Shown one piece after another: positions 33,681 to 45,078 of a DNA stretch of 64,000 bases. The stretch comes from Scylla paramamosain (taxonomy: Eukaryota; Arthropoda; Malacostraca; Decapoda; Portunidae). Both the position numbers and the translations under genes were made by a program. The DNA is taken from the NCBI RefSeq assembly GCF_035594125.1, contig NC_087151.1:21095636-21159635 (forward strand), read 5' to 3'. Within the stretch, counting starts at the first letter, position 1; every line of letters begins with the position of its first letter. Under the pieces are notes generated by a model. The model was not told the DNA's origin. It saw only the letters and a list, made by a program, of their open reading frames with translations, and did not search any database.

Positions 33681-33767
<87 letters not shown>
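33681..33767. repeat. (TA)n at the 3' tail of J6
   Basis: TA repeat joining the foldback arm (AAACACTCAA) to the J6 3' end (GTATATGAGGAACACTGGCC). Confidence 0.95.
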
Positions 33768-33773
<6 letters not shown>

Positions 33774-33831
33774 GAGGAACACTGGCCAAGGGCAGCAAAA
33801 ATCCAATAAAAAAAGAATAAAAGAAAAGGAT

Positions 33832-34371
33832 GAATGATTGAGAATACTGGTTAACTCTTGCGTTAGAGAGGTGGACAGAATAGGAGTGAGAGAAACAAGA
33901 AAGTCTTGTGCAGTGAGGCCGCGGAAGGAGGGGAGCCATGCAGTTAGCAAGTTCAGAAGAGCAGTTGGCATGAAAATAGCGGTAGAAGAGAGCTAGATAT
34001 GCAACATTGCGGCGGTGAGAGAGGGGCTGAAGACAGCCAGTTAGAGGAGAGGAGTTGATGACACGAAAAGCTTTTGATTCCACCCTGTCTAGAAGAGCAG
34101 TATGAGTGGAACCCCCCCAGACATGTGAAGCATTCTCCATACATGGACGGATAAGGCCCTTGTACAGAGTTAGCAGGTGGGGGGAGGGTGAGAAAAACTG
34201 GCGGAGACGTCTCAGAACACCTAACTTCATAGAAGCTGTTTTAGCTAGAGATGAGATGTGAAGTTTCCCGTTCAGATTATAAGTAAAGGACAGACCAAGG
34301 ATGTTCAGTGTAGAAGAGAGGGACAGTTGAGTGTCATTGAAGAAGAGGGGATAGTTGTCTGAAAAGTTGTG
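33832..34371 (-). pseudogene. Jockey RT C-terminal segment (J6)
   Basis: Same frame again, with AKTASMKLGVLRRLRQFFSP, GLIRPCMENASHVWGGS, LLDRVESKAFRVINSS and [14 protein letters not shown]. It then runs into the internal deletion near 33830 and on into an artefactual Ile-Tyr run through (TA)n. Confidence 0.85.
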
Positions 34372-34782
34372 TCAAGTTGATAGATGGAGGAATTGAGTTT
34401 TTGAGGCATTGAACAATACCAAGTTTGCTCTGCCCCAATCAGAAATTTTAGAAAGATCAGAAGTCAGGCGTTCTGTGGCTTCCCTGCGTGATATGTTTAC
34501 CTCCTGAAGGGTTGGACGTCTATGAAAAGACGTGGAAAAGTGCAGGGTGGTATCATTAGCATAGGAGTGGATAGGACAAGAAGTTTGGTTTAGAAGATCA
34601 TTAATGAATAATAAGAAGAGAGTGGGTGACATGACAGAACCCTGAGGAACACCACTGTTAATAGATTTAGGAGAAGAACAGTGACCGTGTACCACAGCAG
34701 CAATAGAACGGTCAGAAAGGAAACTTGAGATGAAGTTACAGAGAGAAGGATAGAAACCGTAGGAGGGTAGTTTGGAAATCAA
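34372..34782 (-). pseudogene. Jockey RT palm segment (J6), catalytic Asp lost
   Basis: Same frame as the preceding ORF: ISKLPSYGFYPSLCNF, NSGVPQGSVMSPTLFLLF and the motif-C segment reading HSYANDTTLHFS, so the first Asp of the YADD pair is Asn. It stops at TGA (34372-34374) in LSTRHNLPD, a likely CGA-to-TGA change. Even without its stop codons this RT would be expected to be inactive. Confidence 0.88.
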
Positions 34783-34791
34783 AGCTTTGTG

Positions 34792-36048
34792 TCAGACTCT
34801 ATCAAAGGCTTTTGATATGTCCAAGGCAACAGCAAAAGTTTCACCAAAGTCTCTAAAAGAGGATGACCAAGACTCAGTAAGGAAAGCCAGAAGATCACCA
34901 GTAGAGCGGCCTTGACGGAACCCATACTGGCGATCAGATAGAAGGTTGTGAAGTGATAGATGTTTAAGAATCTTCCTGTTGAGGATAGATTCAAAAACTT
35001 TAGATAAGCAGGATATTAAAGCAATAAGACGGTAGTTTGAGGGATTAGAGCGGTCACCCTCTTTAGGAACAGGTTGAATGTAGGCAAACTTCCAACAAGA
35101 AGGAAAGGTAGATGTTGACAGACAGAGCTGAAAGAGTTTGACTAGGCAAGGTGCAAGCACTGAGGCACAGTTTCGGAGAACAATAGGAGGGACCCAATCA
35201 GGTCCATAAGCCTTCCCAGGGTTTAGGCCAGCGAGGGCATGGAAAACATCATTGCGAAGAATTTTAATACGTGGCATGAAGTAGTCAGAGGGTGGAGGAG
35301 AGGGAGGAACAAGCCCAAAATCGTCCAAGGTAGAGTTTTTAGCAAAGGTTTGAGCAAAGAGTTCAGCTTTAGAAAAAGATGTGATAGCAGTGGTGCCATC
35401 TGGTTGAAGTAGAGGAGGGAAAGAAGAAGAAGCAAAGTTATTGGAGATATTTTTGGCTAGATGCCAGAAATCACAAGGGGAGTTAGATCTTGAAAGGTTT
35501 TGACATTTCCTGTTAATGAAGGAGTTTTTGGCTAGTTGGAGAACAGACTTGGCATGGTTCCGGGCAGAAATATAAAGTGCATGAGATTCTGGTGATGGAA
35601 GGCTTAAGTACCTTTTGTGGGCCACCTCTCTATCATGTATAGCACAAGAAGAAGCTGTGTTAAACAAAGGTTTAGAAGGTTTAGGACGAGAAAAAGAGTG
35701 AGGAATGTACGCCTCCATGCCAGACACTATCACCTCTGTTATGCGCTGAGAACACAAAGATGGGTCTCTGACACGGAAGCAGTAGTCATTCCAAGGAAAA
35801 TCAGCAAAATACCTCCTCAGGTCCCCCCAACTAGCAGAGGAAAAATGCCAGAGGCACCTTCGCTTAGGGGGATCCTGAGGAGGGATTGGAGTGATAGGGC
35901 AAGATAAAGATATGAGACTATGATCGGAGGAGCCCAACGGAGAAGAAAGGGTGACAGCATAAGCAGAAGGATTAGAGGTCAGGAAAACGTCAAGAATGTT
36001 GTGCGTATCTCCAAAACGGTCAGGAATACGAGTAGGGTGTTGCACCAA
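34792..36048 (-). CDS. Jockey EN C-terminus, linker and RT fingers, 418-residue ORF (J6)
   Basis: Longest ORF of the window. In order: EN C-terminal half ([30 protein letters not shown]), linker ([51 protein letters not shown]), then RT fingers ([53 protein letters not shown]) and motif [12 protein letters not shown]. It ends at TGA (34792-34794), where sister copies have Trp (FDRVWHKAL), and the same frame continues beyond. It would encode DNA-nicking and RNA-copying functions in cis with element RNA. It is non-functional because catalytic motifs B and C lie after the stop. Confidence 0.88.
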   Translation of the reverse strand: MVQHPTRIPDRFGDTHNILDVFLTSNPSAYAVTLSSPLGSSDHSLISLSCPITPIPPQDPPKRRCLWHFSSASWGDLRRYFADFPWNDYCFRVRDPSLCSQRITEVIVSGMEAYIPHSFSRPKPSKPLFNTASSCAIHDREVAHKRYLSLPSPESHALYISARNHAKSVLQLAKNSFINRKCQNLSRSNSPCDFWHLAKNISNNFASSSFPPLLQPDGTTAITSFSKAELFAQTFAKNSTLDDFGLVPPSPPPSDYFMPRIKILRNDVFHALAGLNPGKAYGPDWVPPIVLRNCASVLAPCLVKLFQLCLSTSTFPSCWKFAYIQPVPKEGDRSNPSNYRLIALISCLSKVFESILNRKILKHLSLHNLLSDRQYGFRQGRSTGDLLAFLTESWSSSFRDFGETFAVALDISKAFDRV

Positions 36049-36156
36049 TTGCTCTAGGTCATGGAGGATAGCAAAGTTGTATGCTAGTTCACCAGGATGG
36101 TCAGTGAAGGGAGAGGAAAGCCAAAGCTGGTGGTGAACATTGAAGTCTCCAAGAAT

Positions 36157-36682
36157 CTAGATCTCTGCAAGAGGGAAGAGGGTCAGAATGTGCTCCACTT
36201 TGGAAGTTAAGTAGTCAAAGAATTTTTTATATTCAGAGGAGTTAGGAGAGAGGTACACAGCACAAATAAATTTAGTATGAGAATGACTCTGTAGTCGTAG
36301 CCAGATGGTGGAAAACTCGGAAGATTCAAGAGCGTGGGCACGAGAGCAGGTTAAGTCATTGCGCACATAAACGCAGCATCCAGCTTTGGATCGAAAATGA
36401 GGATAGAGAAAGTAGGAGGGAACAGAAAAGGGGCTACTGTCAGTTGCTTCAGACACCTGAGTTTCAGTGAGGAAAAAAAAGATGAGGTTTAGAAGAGGAG
36501 TGGTGGTGTTCTACAGATTGAAAATTAGATCTTAGACCGCGAATGTTGCAGAAGTTAATGAAGAAAAAGTTGAGGGGGGTGTCAAGACACTTAGGGTCGT
36601 CGACGGAAAGGCAGTCCGACCTGGGGACATTTATGGTCCCCTCCCCAGATGGGGACTCCGAGGCTGGTGTAGGAGTCGTCAT
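36157..36682 (-). pseudogene. Jockey endonuclease N-terminal half (J6)
   Basis: Starts MTTPTPASESPSGEG (36682) and continues FFINFCNIRGLRSNFQSVE, then loses frame at a T-run near 36465-36475 where LLFLTETQ would lie. The second open part (36456-36157) carries YLYPHFRSKAGCCVYV-type sequence and YLSPNSSEYKKFFDYLTSK and stops at TAG (36157-36159), just before the GDFN motif. This is one frameshift and one nonsense mutation in an otherwise family-like EN. Confidence 0.85.
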
Positions 36683-36683
36683 G

Positions 36684-37411
<728 letters not shown>

Positions 37412-37422
<11 letters not shown>

Positions 37423-37439
37423 CTTTCATACTTGTTTTG
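37412..37439. repeat. Palindrome at array orientation switch
   Basis: CAAAACAAGTA (37412-37422), loop CTTTCA, TACTTGTTTTG (37429-37439). Satellite reads minus to the left and plus to the right of this exact point. Confidence 0.93.
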
Positions 37440-37835
37440 GTGTCTAATATTGTTAATGTTTTTGTTTCTTCATATTAAGTGATATTCATGTGTTTTAGTG
37501 TTTTAGTATCTAAGATGCTCAAAAACATTCAAAATACACGTTTCTCAAAATATCTCTTCGTTTCCCCATATAGGGTGCTTTGTAATGCATCGGGGCGATT
37601 TTGTAATAGGGTGGAAACACTGAAATTACTTGTTTCTGGTAATGTTATTGGGTTTTTCCATCAAGGTTTTTTTTTTTTTTCCATGTGATCTGGTACCTAA
37701 GTAGCTGAAAATCATTAAAAAAAAAACACGTTTTTTGTTAATGTTTTTGTTTTCGAACAGATGGTGTTTTTCGTGCTCTTTAGCGTTTAACAAGCTCATA
37801 AACACTGAAAAGACACGTTTTTAGAATTTTTTTTT
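37429..37835 (+). repeat. 5-mer satellite, plus orientation
   Basis: Types 1, 2, 3, 4 in order, then the start of type 5, cut by the Penelope-like element. Confidence 0.83.
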
Positions 37836-37979
37836 TTTCCACGTCGCTGTCCGTCCATGTGTAGTTTTTGAGAACGTAATCAGCGTATGTGTTAGTGTTC
37901 TTGCCGGTGTCAAAGAACACTAACACATACGCTGATTACGTTCTCAAAAACTACACATGGAGGGACAGCGACTTGGAAA
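37836..37979. repeat. 67-bp inverted repeat at PLE 5' end
   Basis: Left arm 37836-37902, spacer 37903-37912, right arm 37913-37979; 65 of 67 positions pair. The right arm encodes the YADYVLKNYTWRDSD part of the PLE reading frame, so the left arm is an inverted copy of coding sequence. Confidence 0.95.
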
Positions 37980-38711
37980 AAGGATTCATCCAAGGTGTTT
38001 TAGCGTGCTATTCCTCTCTAGCCAGTGAACAACCTAGTGCCATACCTAAGCGATACCGGGAAGCTTTAAACTACGCAAGGATGATAGCGTCATGATCACC
38101 AAATCGGACAAAGGAGGGTGTGTGGTTATAATGAACAAAGCCGATTACAGTGTGAAGATGATGAATCTCCTAAGTGATACATCAACCTATGAGAAGAAAT
38201 ACCAAGGATACAACAATATTACGTCCAAGAGCTTCAACAAGGAGGCAAGGAAAATACTTAGGAAATCCGAGAAGGGCAAGAAACTGCTGCACTTGTTGGA
38301 AGAAAACCCGAACCCGCCAAGGATGAGAGGGCTCCCCAAGACACATAAACCCAACATCCCGATGCGACCCATTACATCAGGTATAGGAAGCGCTCCCCAC
38401 GCACTTGCCAAGCGACTAGCAAGACCACTCTCCAACGCTTTAGGCTCAATAAATGGAGCACACCTACGTAACTCCGCGGACCTTATACAACGACTCAACT
38501 CGGTGGACGTCCGCAACAAGAAGATGGCGAGCTTCGACGTGAATTCCTTATTCACCAACGTCCCCGTGGAAGGAGCGATAGAAGCGGTAAGAAGGACATC
38601 TGGAGAAATCAACGAAGAAAATTTACCGATCCCGAGGGAGGACTACATCAATCTTGTTGAGCTTTGTGTTAAATTTGGTGCCTTCACTTTCGAGGGACAA
38701 GAGTACTCACA
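37836..38711 (+). mobile_element. Penelope-like element fragment with inverted 5' end
   Basis: A compositionally distinct, more G+C-balanced insert. It opens with a 67-bp inverted repeat (37836-37902 against 37913-37979, two mismatches, 10-bp spacer GCCGGTGTCA). The right arm is the natural start of the readable coding sequence. RT coding follows and is cut off at about 38711, where type-2 satellite resumes. No GIY-YIG endonuclease, terminal pLTR or hammerhead-ribozyme core (CTGATGA...GAAA) is visible. The insert interrupts a type-5 monomer on the left and resumes in type 2 on the right, so satellite was lost or rearranged at the site. Confidence 0.85.
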
Positions 38712-38742
38712 ACATGTGCATTTTTGCGTTTTTTGTCCATAA
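37889..38742 (+). pseudogene. Penelope-like reverse transcriptase, N-terminal part
   Basis: Two overlapping open frames. 37889-38095 carries YADYVLKNYTWRDSD and PSAIPKRYREALNYA. 38092-38742 (216 residues) carries ITKSDKGGCVVIMNKADY, RGLPKTHKPNIPMRPITSG (RT fingers with the PLE-type PKTHK) and MASFDVNSLFTNVPVEGAI (motif A, FDV-SLFTNVP). A one-base loss near 38070 separates the frames: in frame 1 the codons before 38092 read LRKDDSV, as is usual before this motif. The copy ends at EGQEYSQ, just before the catalytic YADD-type motif C, and the last residues (HVHFCVFCP) are satellite read-through. The identification rests on these motifs. Penelope elements are RT retroelements related to telomerase RT and distinct from jockey. 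Confidence 0.85.
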
Positions 38743-38875
38743 CAAGGTTAAAAACACTCAAATAACTTGTTTTTGTTAAAGTTATTGTGTTTTTTCAATA
38801 AAATATTTTTTTGCATTTTGGGCAAATGCATAAAGTAAAAAAATATCTAAGTAAAAATGCAAAAAGATTTTGGAA

Positions 38876-38916
38876 TTTTACTTAGAAAAATGCATTTTGC
38901 ATTTTTCTAAGTAAAA
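38876..38916. repeat. 19-bp perfect hairpin
   Basis: TTTTACTTAGAAAAATGCA (38876-38894), loop TTT, TGCATTTTTCTAAGTAAAA (38898-38916). It lies in an A-rich stretch where TTTTTGCATTTTGGG and AAGTAAAAATGCAAAAAG words are shuffled in both orientations. Confidence 0.93.
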
Positions 38917-41349
38917 AGTAAAAAAAAACACTCGAAATACTTGTTTTTTGAAATGTTATTTTCATTCATAGAGGAGTTATTTTACATGGGCTTTAACGTT
39001 TTGACTTGTAAGTAGATCATAAACTATGAAAAGAAACGTGTTTCGTAATGTTTTGTTTTCCAATATTAGGTTCTTCCCATGCTTTTTTTTTTTTTTAGCG
39101 TTATAGTGACTAGCACGTTCATAAATACGCAAAAGGCAGGTTTTATAAATCTCGTTTCTTTTTCTCATAAAGGGTGTTTTGCGTGCATTTTTTGAGTTTT
39201 GGTACATAAAAAGGTGAATTACAGTCAAAATACGTGTTTTTGGTAATGTTATATTTCTCCATATAGAACGCTATTCATGTGTTTTTTTCGAGTTATGCTA
39301 CCTAAAAAGCTCAAAAATATTCATACGACATGGTTTTTGTAAGGTCCTTTCCTTTCCCCATATAGTGTACTTCCATATATTTTGGCATTTATGTACGTAA
39401 CAAGCTCAAAACTTAAAAATACCCGTTTTTGGTAATGCTGTTGAGACGTCTCTGACACGTTTCTGGAAATATCGTTTCTTTTCCTCATAGATTGTGATTT
39501 GCATGCATTTTAGCGTTATGGCATCTAAAAATGTGAAATACACTTGGTATATTCATATTTTGTAATATTGTTCTTTTCACCAGAGTGCTATTCATGCGTT
39601 TTCGAGTTTTGGTACCTAAGAAACTCAAAAACTCTCATAATGCATGTTTCTCATAATGTCTTTTCGTTTCCCCATATAAGGTACTTTCCCTGCAATTCTA
39701 AATTTTTCAACGTAACAACCTTAAAAAGCTAAAAATACTTGTTTTTTTCGTAATATAATTCTCCTTAGCCATGCCTTTCAGCGTTTTGGTATGTAAGAAG
39801 TAAAAAAAAAATTGTCCGAAGAGACGCTTAGTGTTTTGTATTTGTGTTTTCCATGATTTTTAGCGTTTTTTGGTACCTAACACAAAAAAAAAAAACACTG
39901 AAAAGACACGTTTCTGGTAATGTCTCTTGGTTTCTCCATATAGGGGGCATTTAATGCTTTTTGCGTTTTGGTATCTATCAATGTGAAAAACTCTGAAAAA
40001 AAAACACGTTTTTGGAAATGTCCTTTTTCTCCAAAATAGAGTGCTAATCGTGCGTTTTAACATTTTGGTACCTAAGAAGCTTAAAACTCTCATAATAAAA
40101 GTTTCTTGTAATGTCTTTTCGTTATTCTGTTTAGTGTATTTTACATGCATTTTGGCTTTTTTACGTAATAAGCTAAAAAAAAACTCAAAATACACTTTTT
40201 AGTAAAGTTATTGTGTTTCCCCCATAAAGGGTGTTTTGCATAAGAATTAGCTCAGTATGCACCTCAAAAACACTCAAAAGACACGTCTTCAGTAATGTTG
40301 TTTTCCTTTCCCTTATAAAGTGTTTTCTATGCTTTTTTTTTAGCGTTTTAGTGCCTAGCACGCTCATAACCACTCAAAAGACACGTTTCTGGAAATCTAG
40401 TTTCCTTTCCCCATATAAGGTGCTATTTATGCATTTTCGCATTTTGGTACCTATCAATGTTAAAAACACTTAAAAATGCACGTTTTTGGTAATATTGTTT
40501 TGTTTCTACATATGGAATGCTATTCATCCGTTTTAGCGCTTTGATACCTAAAATATACAGTTTTTCATGCATTTTAGTGTTTAGATATCTAAGAAAAAAA
40601 AAACTTATAATACATGTTTCTCTTAATGTCATTTCGTTTCCTTATACAGGATACTTTGGACGCATTTTGGCTTTTTTCTACGTAACAAGCTCAAAAACTC
40701 AGATTACTAATATTTTTGTAATAGTTTGTTTTTCCTTATAAAGGGTGCTTTACAAACGTCTTAGCGTTTTGGCTCAAAAACTACTGACTTTTTTGGTAAT
40801 GTTGGTTTGTTTTCCCATATAGTTTGCTTTCCATACTTTTTAGCGTTATGGTTCGTAGCACGCTCATAAATACTCAAAAGACATGTTTTTTTTTTCCAAA
40901 TCTCGTTGCCTTTCCCCATATAGTGCGTTTTCCATGCATTTTGGCGTTTTCGTACCTAAGAATGAGAAACACGCTCAAAATAGACGTTTTTGGTAATGTT
41001 CTCTTTCTCCTTATAGAATGCTATTCATGCATTTTAGCGTTTTTTGGTGCCTAAGAAGCTCAAAACACTGAAAATGCACGGTTCTCGTAATATCCTTTCC
41101 TTTATATTTTGGTGTTTTTGTACGTAAGTAGTTAAAAACGTACAAAATACTTGTTTTTAGTTAGGTTGTTTTCTAATTCCATATATGGTGCTTTCCATGC
41201 TGTTTAGCGTTTTGGTGCCTAATATCCAGGAAAACACTCAACAGATACGTACCTAACAATGTAAAAAACAATAAAAATACATGTTTTTCGTAATGTTTTT
41301 TCCTTTTCTCCATATAGAGTGCTATTAACAGTTTTCGCGTTTTCTTACC

Positions 41350-41350
<1 letters not shown>

Positions 41351-41441
<91 letters not shown>
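41351..41441. repeat. (ATA)n microsatellite
   Basis: About 90 bp of ATA/TAA trinucleotides with one ATT variant, at the CTAAGAAGCTC position of a type-1 monomer. Confidence 0.96.
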
Positions 41442-41443
<2 letters not shown>

Positions 41444-43838
41444 CATAAATCTGATAATGTCTTTTCATTGCCCTATATGCAGTAGTTTGCATGTTTTTTG
41501 GTATTTCTCTACGTAACAAGCTGAAAAACACTCAAAATACACGATTTTGGTAAATTTATTCTATTATTGCACATAAAAGGTGTTTTCATGCGTTTCCTAC
41601 GAAAGTAGCTAAAAAGAAAAAAATGAAAAGAATCGTTTTTGGTAATGATATTTTGCTTTCCCATATAGGGTGATTTCCATGTTTTTTATCATTTTGGTGC
41701 CTAGCAAGCTCATAAACAGTCAAAAGACACGTTTCTGGAAATTTCTTTTCCTTTTCTTATATAAAGTGCTTTACATGCATTTTGGCGTTTTGATACCTAA
41801 CAATGTGAAATGCCCTAAAAATACTCTTTTTTGTAGCGTTGTTCTTTTTTCTCCGTATAAAGTCCTACTCATGCGTTTTAGCATTTTGTTACCTAAAAAG
41901 CCCAAAAATTTATAATACACGTTCCTCGTAATGTCTTTTCGTTTCCCGATGTAGAGTATTTTGCATGCATTATGGCTTTTTCTACGTAACAAGCTAAAAA
42001 AACACACAAGTTATCGATTTTTAGTAATGTTATTCTGTTTCGCCATAAAAGGTTGTTTTCCATCCGTTTTAGCGTTCTGGTACGTAAGTACCTCAAAAGA
42101 CTGAAAAAAGTCGTTATTTGTAATGTTGTTTTCTTTTCCCATACAGGTTCCTTTCCATGCTTTTTAGCGATATGGTGCTTAGCACACTCGTCAAAGATAT
42201 ATTTTTTTTGAAATCTCGTTTCCTTTCTCCAGTTAATGTGCTTTGTATGCATTTTGGTTGTTTGATACCTAAAGATGTGATATACATTTAAAATACACGT
42301 TTTTGTTAATGTTCTGTTTCTCCATATAGAGTGTTATGTGCTCTCGAGTTTTGGTATCTAAAAAAAAAAAACACTAATAATAAACGGTTCTCATAATGTC
42401 CTTTCGTTTCCCCATATAGGATACTTTCTACACATTTTTCGCGTTTTTTGTTAGTAACACGAGGAAAAACACTCAAAATACTTTTTTTTTGGTAACGTTA
42501 TTGTGTTTTACCATAAGGGATGTTTTCTCTGCGTTTTATCGTTTTTGTACATTAATAGTTCAAAACACTCAAAAGACATGATTTTAGTAATCTTGTTTTC
42601 TTTTTCCAGATAAAGTGTTTTCCATTTTTTTTTTTTTTTTTTAGCGTTTTGCTGCCTAACACGCTCATGAACACTCGAAAGGCACTTTTCTGGAAATGTT
42701 GTTTCTTTTCGCCATATAGAGTGCTTTGCATGCATTTTGGCGTTTTGGTACCTAAATCATGTGAAATACACTAAAATAAAAGTTTTAGTAATGTTCAGTT
42801 TCTTTATTTAGAGTGCTATTCATGTTTTATCACGTTTTGTTACATAAGAAGGTAAAAAACACTCATAATAAACGTTTCTCATAATATTCTTTCGTTTCCT
42901 CATATAGTGTACTTTCCATGTATTTTGGCGTTTTTTGTACGTAACAAGCTCAAAACACTCAAATTTTTTTTTATTTTGGTAATATTATTCTGTTCCTTCT
43001 TACAGGGTGTTTTGCATGCGTTTTAGCGTTTTGGTACGTAAGAAGCCGAAAAAGATAAGTTTTTGGTAAAGTTCTTTTCTATTCCCATATTGGGTGCTTT
43101 TCATACTTTTTGTTTTTTCTTAGAGTTTTGGAGCTTAACATGCAGAAAAATACTCAAAATATGTTTCTAGTAATGTCATTTCATTTCTTAATATTTGACT
43201 TTGCAAGCATTTTTGCGTTTTTTGGTACCTAAAAAAGAAAACACTTGAAATTCAAGTTTTTGGTTATGTTATTTTTTCTCGATATAGGGTGTTACTGATG
43301 CGATTTCGCGTTTTGGTACCTAAGAAGCTCAAAACTCTCATATCTGAAATGTCTCTTATCTGAATGTCTTTTGTTTCTCCATAAAGGGTTATTTGAGTTT
43401 TAGCGTTTTGATACTTAAATAGTTCAAAAACACACACAAAAAAATAGGTTTTTGTCAATGGTGTCTCGTTTCTCCATATAGAGTGCTATTAACGCCTTTT
43501 CGCCTTTTTGTACCTAAGAAGTAAAAAAAAAAAAAAAATGCGCATAATTCGCTTCTCTTAATGTCTTTTACTTTCCCATATAGGGTACTTTCTATGGATT
43601 TTGGCCTTGCACTTGGGGAAACAGAACAACATTTTTGAAAAATGTGTGCTTTAAGTATTTTCAGTTTGTTAGGTACAAAAAAAAAAAAAAAAAAAAAAAA
43701 GTAAATTTCCAAAAGCATGAGTTTTAATTGTTTTTCAGCTTGTTAGGTACGAAATTGCCAAATACATGCAAATTAGCATATATAATAAAAACGATATAAT
43801 CACAAACGTGTATATGTTTTTTTTTCTTTTTTTTTAAT

Positions 43839-43897
43839 GTTCTAGGGTATCAAAAAAGTTATGTTCCGGAGGAACATAACGGAGGATACCCTAGAAC
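43839..43897. repeat. Nested two-stem hairpin
   Basis: Outer stem GTTCTAGGGTATC (43839-43851) with GATACCCTAGAAC (43885-43897). Inner stem GTTATGTTCC (43858-43867) with GGAACATAAC (43871-43880), loop GGA. All pairs are perfect; the outer left arm is normal satellite (reversed a-type unit) and the right arm is an added inverted copy. Confidence 0.93.
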
Positions 43898-44530
43898 TTA
43901 TGTGTACTTAGTGTGTACTTAGTGTTTTTAAGTTCATTAGGTGCAAAAACGCCTAAACATATGCAATGTAGCACATATGAGGAAACTAAACGATATTACC
44001 ACAAACGTATCTTATGAGTGTTTTTTAAGATTCTTCGGTGCTGAAACGCTAAAACTTATGAATATTCCTCTATATTGGGGGAACAAAAAAAGCATCATTA
44101 CAAAAATGTGTATTATGAGTGTGATTCACCATGTTACGTACCAAAACGCCAAAATGCAGAGAAAAAAACCCTTTCTGGAGAAAAAAAAAAAAATAAATAA
44201 ATAAATCAGCATATAATATTAAAAAAAGTGTGTTTTAAGTGTTTTTGTTAAATATCAAAATGCCAAAACCTATGCAAATGTTCCAGTATAGGGAAACGAA
44301 ACGAAATAATCACAAACAAAAGCTATCAGGACGCTAAAACACAAAAATAGTACTTTATATTCAGAAACAGAACAACATTAAGAAAAGCGTTATGAATTAT
44401 AAATCTTATTCACTATGATAGGTGCGAAAACTTCAAAATGCTTACCTGTATGCATATATACCTATATACCTATGTTAAGAAACACATTTATATTACCAAA
44501 AACCTGCATTATGACTTTTTTTATATTGTT

Positions 44531-44560
44531 AGATATCTTAAGATATCTTAAGATATCTTA
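44531..44560. repeat. (AGATATCTTA)x3 palindromic tandem repeat
   Basis: Three exact copies of a 10-bp unit, each with the palindrome AAGATATCTT at the joins, at the GTTAGGTACC position of a reversed j-type monomer. Confidence 0.95.
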
Positions 44561-45078
44561 TTAGAAAATAAAACAACTGCCAAGAACATGTTTTTTTTCA
44601 GGTTTTGTGTATCAAAACGCTAAAATTCATGAAAAACATCCCTTAAGGAGAAACATAACAATTTCATAAAATTAATAAAGTGTTTTTTGAGTTTTTTTTT
44701 TTTTGAGCTTCTTACGTACCAAAACTCTAAAATGCATTCAAAACTCTCTGTACGGAAGAACATAACAACATTACCAATAATATGTGTTTTAAGTGGGTTT
44801 TTTTTTTTTAGTTCATTATATACCAAAACGCCTAGACATTTACAAATCGGCCATTATGGGGAAACTAAGCAATATTTCCACACACGTGTCTTATGAGAGT
44901 TTTTTACGGTTTTTTAGGTGATGAGACGCTCACACAAATAAATATTAATCTATATTGAGAAAGAAAACGTTATTACTAAAAGTGTGTGTTATGAGGCTCA
45001 TTCACCATATTAAGTAAAAAAACGCAAAAAATGTATACAAAGAACTTTTCTGGAGAAACAGAATATTTCCAAAAAAGT

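Larger units (their letters stand above)
33768..36683 (-). mobile_element. Jockey-like retrotransposon J6, full coding span
   Basis: Minus-strand copy that starts exactly at the EN ATG (36682) and runs to the family 3' terminus. About 200 bp near the 3' end (around 33810-33830) are deleted. The 5' junction carries filler: ATTTGTGTGTTTG is repeated about three times (36684-36727) before satellite resumes. The leader seen in J2 is missing. Satellite orientation differs on the two sides (foldback arm plus on the left, minus on the right). Confidence 0.92.
38712..43605 (+). repeat. 5-mer satellite, plus orientation
   Basis: About 4.9 kb cycling 2-3-4-5-1 in plus orientation. The first 200 bp are disturbed by A-rich filler and a hairpin (38876-38916). 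An (ATA)n array lies at 41351-41441. The block ends in a type-2 unit at GGATTTTGGCCTTGC, where reverse-orientation 11-mer sequence begins. Confidence 0.86.
43606..45078 (-). repeat. 11-mer satellite, minus orientation
   Basis: Reverse-orientation array with 11-mer words (CCATGTTACGTACCAAAACG, TTCATTAGGTGCAAAAACGCC, CACACGTGTCTTATGAG), flanked on the left by plus 5-mer and on the right by plus 11-mer satellite. It contains a nested hairpin (43839-43897) and a 10-bp tandem palindrome (44531-44560). Confidence 0.83.

Noticed and set aside
38187..38612. 141-codon minus-strand ORF opposite the Penelope RT
   Set aside because: Antisense shadow; the plus strand has recognisable RT motifs.
37836..38711. 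Hammerhead ribozyme or GIY-YIG domain of the Penelope-like element
   Set aside because: No CTGATGA...GAAA core and no GIY-YIG coding sequence is present; the fragment ends before that region.
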